From positions 1 through 11,704 of the forward strand of contig SXOM01000562.1 in assembly GCA_005776735.1 (NCBI GenBank): DNA of 11,704 nt, read 5' to 3'. The position numbers and the translations under genes are program-made. The notes beneath the pieces were generated by a model that made no database searches, had not been told where the DNA came from, and saw nothing but the letters and a program-made list of their open reading frames with translations. How positions within the stretch are numbered: position 1 is the first letter of the stretch; each line of letters opens with the position of its first letter. Positions 11,522-11,704 of this stretch are shown here, piece after piece. The stretch is from Pseudomonadota bacterium. GTDB lineage: Bacteria; Myxococcota_A; UBA796; SXON01.

Positions 11522-11704
11522 TCACCGAACCGGCCCACGGGGGGCGGCGTTTGGCACAGCGGCGGGACGCCGAACCGCGAGGGTCTTGCTGCACCGGCCC
11601 AGGTCGGTGAGCTTGGCGACGCCGAACTTCGAGCGGTATTTTGGTGGGCGTGGCAGCGGCGGTGAACCGGCGCGGCGGGAGGCGGGAGATCGCGCGACGG
11701 CGGG
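11522..11704 (-). CDS. Possible C-terminal fragment of an unidentified gene at right edge
   Basis: An open frame of 60 residues enters from the right edge and stops with TGA at 11522-11524. The middle, KYRSKFGVAKLTDLGRCSKT, uses almost only G- or C-ending codons, which fits coding sequence in this genome. The flanks are less convincing. No start codon is in the window, and I do not recognise a family. An alternative plus-strand frame from GTG 11607 shows weaker codon bias. Aside from this and the inverted repeat, I see nothing in 11440-11704. Confidence 0.25.
   Translation of the reverse strand, partial: PAVARSPASRRAGSPPLPRPPKYRSKFGVAKLTDLGRCSKTLAVRRPAAVPNAAPRGPVR

Noticed and set aside
11660..11690. 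Apparent similarity of the right-edge sequence to the reverse complement of the 58-bp element.
   Set aside because: It needs a gap of about nine bases and rests on short GC-rich blocks; not convincing by eye.
11607..11704. Plus-strand frame from GTG 11607 to the right edge.
   Set aside because: Poor third-position GC compared with real genes here and with the overlapping minus-strand frame; no motif.

Overview
The window comes from a very GC-rich Gram-negative bacterium. The evidence is a complete apolipoprotein N-acyltransferase (Lnt), a MurB-like/Ddl peptidoglycan pair, two predicted lipoproteins, and secreted proteins with acidic Asp/Thr or Asp/Ala spacer tails. An FGE-domain lipoprotein with an Ala-Asp-Thr linker, next to secreted subtilase- and gluzincin-type proteins, is typical of Myxococcota and related deltaproteobacterial lineages. 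That placement is inference; there is no rRNA in the window to test it.

Layout from left to right. (1) Positions 1-2371, minus strand: a signal-peptide-bearing subtilisin-like (S8) protein, followed by a lipoprotein gene that overlaps its stop codon as ATGA and runs off the left edge. The protease leader carries six perfect tandem copies of a 14-bp unit with a Shine-Dalgarno-like core. (2) 2639-4344, plus: a degenerate MurB-like gene translationally coupled to D-alanine--D-alanine ligase (ddl). (3) 4347-5774, minus: a secreted HExxH zinc peptidase, divergent over 52 bp from (4) 5827-6576, plus: the FGE-like lipoprotein. (5) 6641-7287, minus: a VapBC-type toxin-antitoxin pair with GTGA overlap. 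(6) 7421-8941, plus: lnt. (7) 8945-9730, minus: an alpha/beta hydrolase. (8) 9779-11439, plus: a two-gene operon of a membrane-anchored protein and an HTTM (vitamin-K-carboxylase-like) membrane protein. Its stop codon lies in the left arm of a nested inverted repeat. (9) 11510-11704 holds only a weak partial reading frame. Genes are packed tightly, and convergent pairs are 2-3 bp apart.

Four signals are not explained by the genes. First, a TA-containing -10-like hexamer begins 11-12 nt upstream of the start codon in five genes (gluzincin, FGE lipoprotein, vapB, lnt, anchored protein). This predicts leaderless or near-leaderless mRNAs. The protease, hydrolase and murB-like genes have the same kind of motif further upstream, and the first two also have real ribosome binding sites. 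Second, an 84%-identical 58-bp element precedes both cell-envelope genes, murB-like and lnt. Third, the 14-bp repeat leader could be an RNA switch or a contingency locus. Fourth, the vapBC promoter is covered by a perfect 12-bp palindrome abutting the antitoxin ATG.

Biologically the window is mostly envelope and secretion: peptidoglycan precursor synthesis (ddl), lipoprotein maturation (lnt), lipoprotein substrates, secreted peptidases and an HTTM membrane pair. The genes are otherwise separate transcription units rather than one pathway cluster.
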